This document shows, one piece after another, positions 6,365 to 7,652 of a stretch of 7,652 bases of DNA (positions within the stretch are counted from its first letter, which is position 1; each line of letters opens with the position of its first letter). The position numbers and the translations under genes were made by a program. Under the pieces are notes generated by a model. It was not told where the DNA came from. It saw only the letters and a program-made list of their open reading frames with translations, and did not search any database. Source of the DNA: an uncultured Sutterella sp. (lineage in GTDB: Bacteria; Pseudomonadota; Gammaproteobacteria; Burkholderiales; Burkholderiaceae_F); the NCBI GenBank assembly GCA_900764215.1, contig CAAFNI010000062.1:1-7652 (forward strand), read 5' to 3'.

Positions 6365-7459
6365 CTACTTGTCCGTCTTTGCGGCTTGTGCGGGCTGCAC
6401 GGCGGAGCCGTCGCGAAGCTTGAGAAGCTGATTGGTGATCACGCGATCGCCTGCGGCGAGTCCGTCGGTGGCGATCCAGTCTGGACCGTCCCAACGGTCG
6501 AGCTTGACAGGCTGGAGCCTGGCCTTGCCGTCCTTGTAGAGGAAGACTGTATAGGTGCCGTCAGGCTCCTGTCGGACGGCTTTTTGCGGGATGCGCACGG
6601 CATTGGGGCGAACGCCGATTTGAAGATCCACATGCACGAAGTCGCCTGGCAACAGGCCGGAGCCTTCGTCGAGTCTTGCCCGCATGAGGCGGGTGCTCGT
6701 ATTGGGATTGATGGATTGAGCAACGTAGTCGAGTTTGCCCGAAATCGTACGGCCGCGTTCATCGCGAAGCTTGACCGCATTGGCGATCGTGACATCAGCG
6801 CCGTCAAGTGAACGGGCGGAGGGCGCGAAGACGACGCGCACGTCGTCATGCTGCGTGATCGTGGCGAGCACGGAGTTCTGAGCGGTGATGAGAGCCCCTT
6901 CATTGAACTGCGTGTCGCTTACAAGTCCAGAGGCAGGTGCCCTTACGGTTGTCCATTCGAGGCTGATGGCGGCGTCACGCTCAGTGGCGGCTGCGGCGTT
7001 GTAGGTCGAGGAGGCGACTTGAAAGGTGCGGTTGGCCGTGTCAAGGTCCTGGCGGCTCTTGGCGCCCTTTTCGAATAATGCGCGGGTGCGTTCGTAGTTT
7101 GTTTTCGCCTCCGAGAGCGTGGCCTTCGCGCTTCGGGTGTTGGCTGCGGCGGACTTCAGCTTGGCCTCAAACGGTGCGGGATCGATTTGATAGAGGACGT
7201 CGCCAGCCTTCACTAGGGAGCCCTCGGTGAAGGCCACCTTCTGGATGATCCCGCTCACTTGAGCCTTCACTTCCACTTCACGGCCGCCTTCGGCTTGGCC
7301 GAGCAATGTGATCCAGCGGGGTTGATCGCCAGCATCGACCGTCAATGTTTCGACAGGAAGAGGCGCGCGAACGGCCTTGGGGGCCGGCGCCTTGTCGCAG
7401 CCGGCTAGAAGCGTGAACGCCAAGAGGGTGGCGCAGGCGAGGCTGAATGTGTGTCGCAT
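6365..7459 (-). CDS. acrA: RND efflux periplasmic adaptor lipoprotein (AcrA/MexA-like membrane fusion protein)
   Basis: Adaptor of 364 aa linking the RND permease to an outer-membrane channel. Residues 1-20 are a lipoprotein signal peptide with lipobox LLAGC (C21 lipidated). Then come the first half of the lipoyl/barrel-sandwich domain (about 58-95, EVEVKAQVSGIIQKV and GDVLYQIDP), an Ala/Lys/Glu-rich alpha-hairpin (about 97-165), the second lipoyl half (TTVRAPASGLVSD, about 170-182), a beta-barrel (about 205-285) and a membrane-proximal domain (about 286-352). It is slightly shorter than E. coli AcrA (397 aa), with a short C-terminal tail (QPAQAAKTDK). The start is fixed: an in-frame TAA lies 12 nt upstream (7474-7472). 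No Shine-Dalgarno precedes the ATG. acrB begins 11 nt after the stop, so the two are surely co-transcribed. The symbol is by family only. Confidence 0.92.
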   Translation of the reverse strand: MRHTFSLACATLLAFTLLAGCDKAPAPKAVRAPLPVETLTVDAGDQPRWITLLGQAEGGREVEVKAQVSGIIQKVAFTEGSLVKAGDVLYQIDPAPFEAKLKSAAANTRSAKATLSEAKTNYERTRALFEKGAKSRQDLDTANRTFQVASSTYNAAAATERDAAISLEWTTVRAPASGLVSDTQFNEGALITAQNSVLATITQHDDVRVVFAPSARSLDGADVTIANAVKLRDERGRTISGKLDYVAQSINPNTSTRLMRARLDEGSGLLPGDFVHVDLQIGVRPNAVRIPQKAVRQEPDGTYTVFLYKDGKARLQPVKLDRWDGPDWIATDGLAAGDRVITNQLLKLRDGSAVQPAQAAKTDK

Positions 7460-7470
7460 GTCGTTGAGAG

Positions 7471-7492
7471 ATTATGTGAAGCGTACGCTTCA
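7471..7492 (-). promoter_or_regulatory. acrA promoter -10 with adjoining 16-bp palindromic operator
   Basis: TGAAGCGTACGCTTCA (7477-7492) is a perfect palindrome. It directly abuts CATAAT (7476-7471 on the - strand), a 5-of-6 match to a -10 box, so it would occupy the spacer between -35 and -10. That is a common site for a TetR- or MarR-type repressor of an efflux operon. No good -35 is found at the expected distance (CCCATA). A partial copy, GAAGCG, recurs at 7503-7508. The repressor class is inferred. Confidence 0.6.
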
Positions 7493-7580
7493 GTATGGGC
7501 TCGAAGCGCAAGGGAGGCAAATTTGTTCCGATATAGGGCGGATTCGCGTAGGCCTTGGAACGCCCCTGACCTATTGAACT

Positions 7581-7610
7581 AACCCCGTGATTTTCACGGG
7601 GTTTTCTCTT
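7581..7610 (+). terminator. Terminator-like hairpin in the divergent intergenic region
   Basis: AACCCCGTGA (7581-7590) and TCACGGGGTT (7594-7603) form a perfect 10-bp stem with a TTT loop. TTCTCTT follows on the + strand, giving a fair rho-independent terminator in that direction. On the - strand the tract after the stem (AGTTCAATAG) is poor. No evident + strand gene ends here, so its client is unknown: a small RNA, a micro-ORF transcript, or a block against read-through into the next promoter. Confidence 0.6.
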
Positions 7611-7637
7611 GACTCGAATTTAGTGACACTGTACAAT
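7609..7637 (+). promoter_or_regulatory. Strong sigma-70 promoter reading out of the window
   Basis: TTGACT (7609-7614) and TACAAT (7632-7637) are separated by exactly 17 bp, each with 5 of 6 consensus bases. Transcription would start around 7644 and run rightward. The gene it serves lies beyond the window and is therefore divergent from acrAB. Confidence 0.75.
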
Positions 7638-7652
7638 ATGTATATCACTAAA
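7619..7652. promoter_or_regulatory. Inverted-repeat operator candidate over the rightward promoter
   Basis: TTTAGTGA (7619-7626) and TCACTAAA (7645-7652) are perfect 8-bp inverted arms centred in the -10 box, with 18 bp between them. TGTACA (7630-7635) is a small palindrome inside. The arms cover the spacer and start-site region, as expected for a repressor site, possibly autoregulatory. The sequence differs from the acrA-side palindrome, so a different protein, or a different binding mode, would be needed. The window ends on the last base of the repeat. Confidence 0.55.

Noticed and set aside
6354..6494. N-terminal extension of the RND permease to 6494
   Set aside because: The extension is Arg/Ser-rich, unlike any RND N-terminus, and is the shadow of the adaptor's C-terminal coding sequence. 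The ATG at 6353 gives the canonical start with a Shine-Dalgarno.

Overview
The window looks like chromosomal DNA from a Gram-negative proteobacterium. It carries an inner-membrane/periplasm RND efflux pump and two lipoproteins with classical lipoboxes, and codon use is moderately GC-rich. My impression from protein style is a betaproteobacterium (Burkholderiales, possibly a gut Sutterellaceae type), but nothing in the window proves the taxon. No mobile element, CRISPR array, tRNA or rRNA gene is visible.

Layout. Positions 1-247 hold no convincing gene. They contain a dense cluster of mutually compatible stem-loops that could be part of a structured RNA. A perfect TATAAT at 248-253 then leads into a three-gene ABC transporter set on the + strand: a lipoprotein substrate-binding protein (320-1312), a permease (1481-2365) and an ATPase (2392-3180). 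They belong to the family often annotated as the putative tryptophan/tyrosine, or TrpXYZ-like, importer. A strong intrinsic terminator (1338-1387) sits inside this set, between the binding protein and the permease. A second hairpin follows it. The binding protein is therefore probably made in large excess, or the permease/ATPase pair has its own promoter.

A hairpin at 3209-3232 separates the ABC genes from a convergent operon on the - strand and can serve both as terminator. That operon encodes an AcrA-type adaptor lipoprotein (7459-6365) and, 11 bases further on, an AcrB-type HAE-1 RND drug/proton antiporter (6353-3252). All the proton-relay residues I checked in AcrB are present. No outer-membrane channel gene is linked to the pair, so the pump must borrow a TolC/OprM-type protein encoded elsewhere.

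The right-hand intergenic region (7460-7652) is rich in regulatory signals. It has a perfect 16-bp palindrome next to a -10-like box in front of acrA, a + strand terminator-like hairpin with no obvious gene to terminate, and an excellent sigma-70 promoter reading out of the window. That promoter's -10 box lies inside an inverted repeat (TTTAGTGA...TCACTAAA) ending on the last base. This arrangement suggests a divergent, repressor-controlled gene just outside, plausibly the pump's own regulator.

The protein-coding part is conventional. What deserves a second look lies in the non-coding DNA: the structured left end, the mid-operon terminator, the SD-less acrA start, and the layered signals at the right edge.
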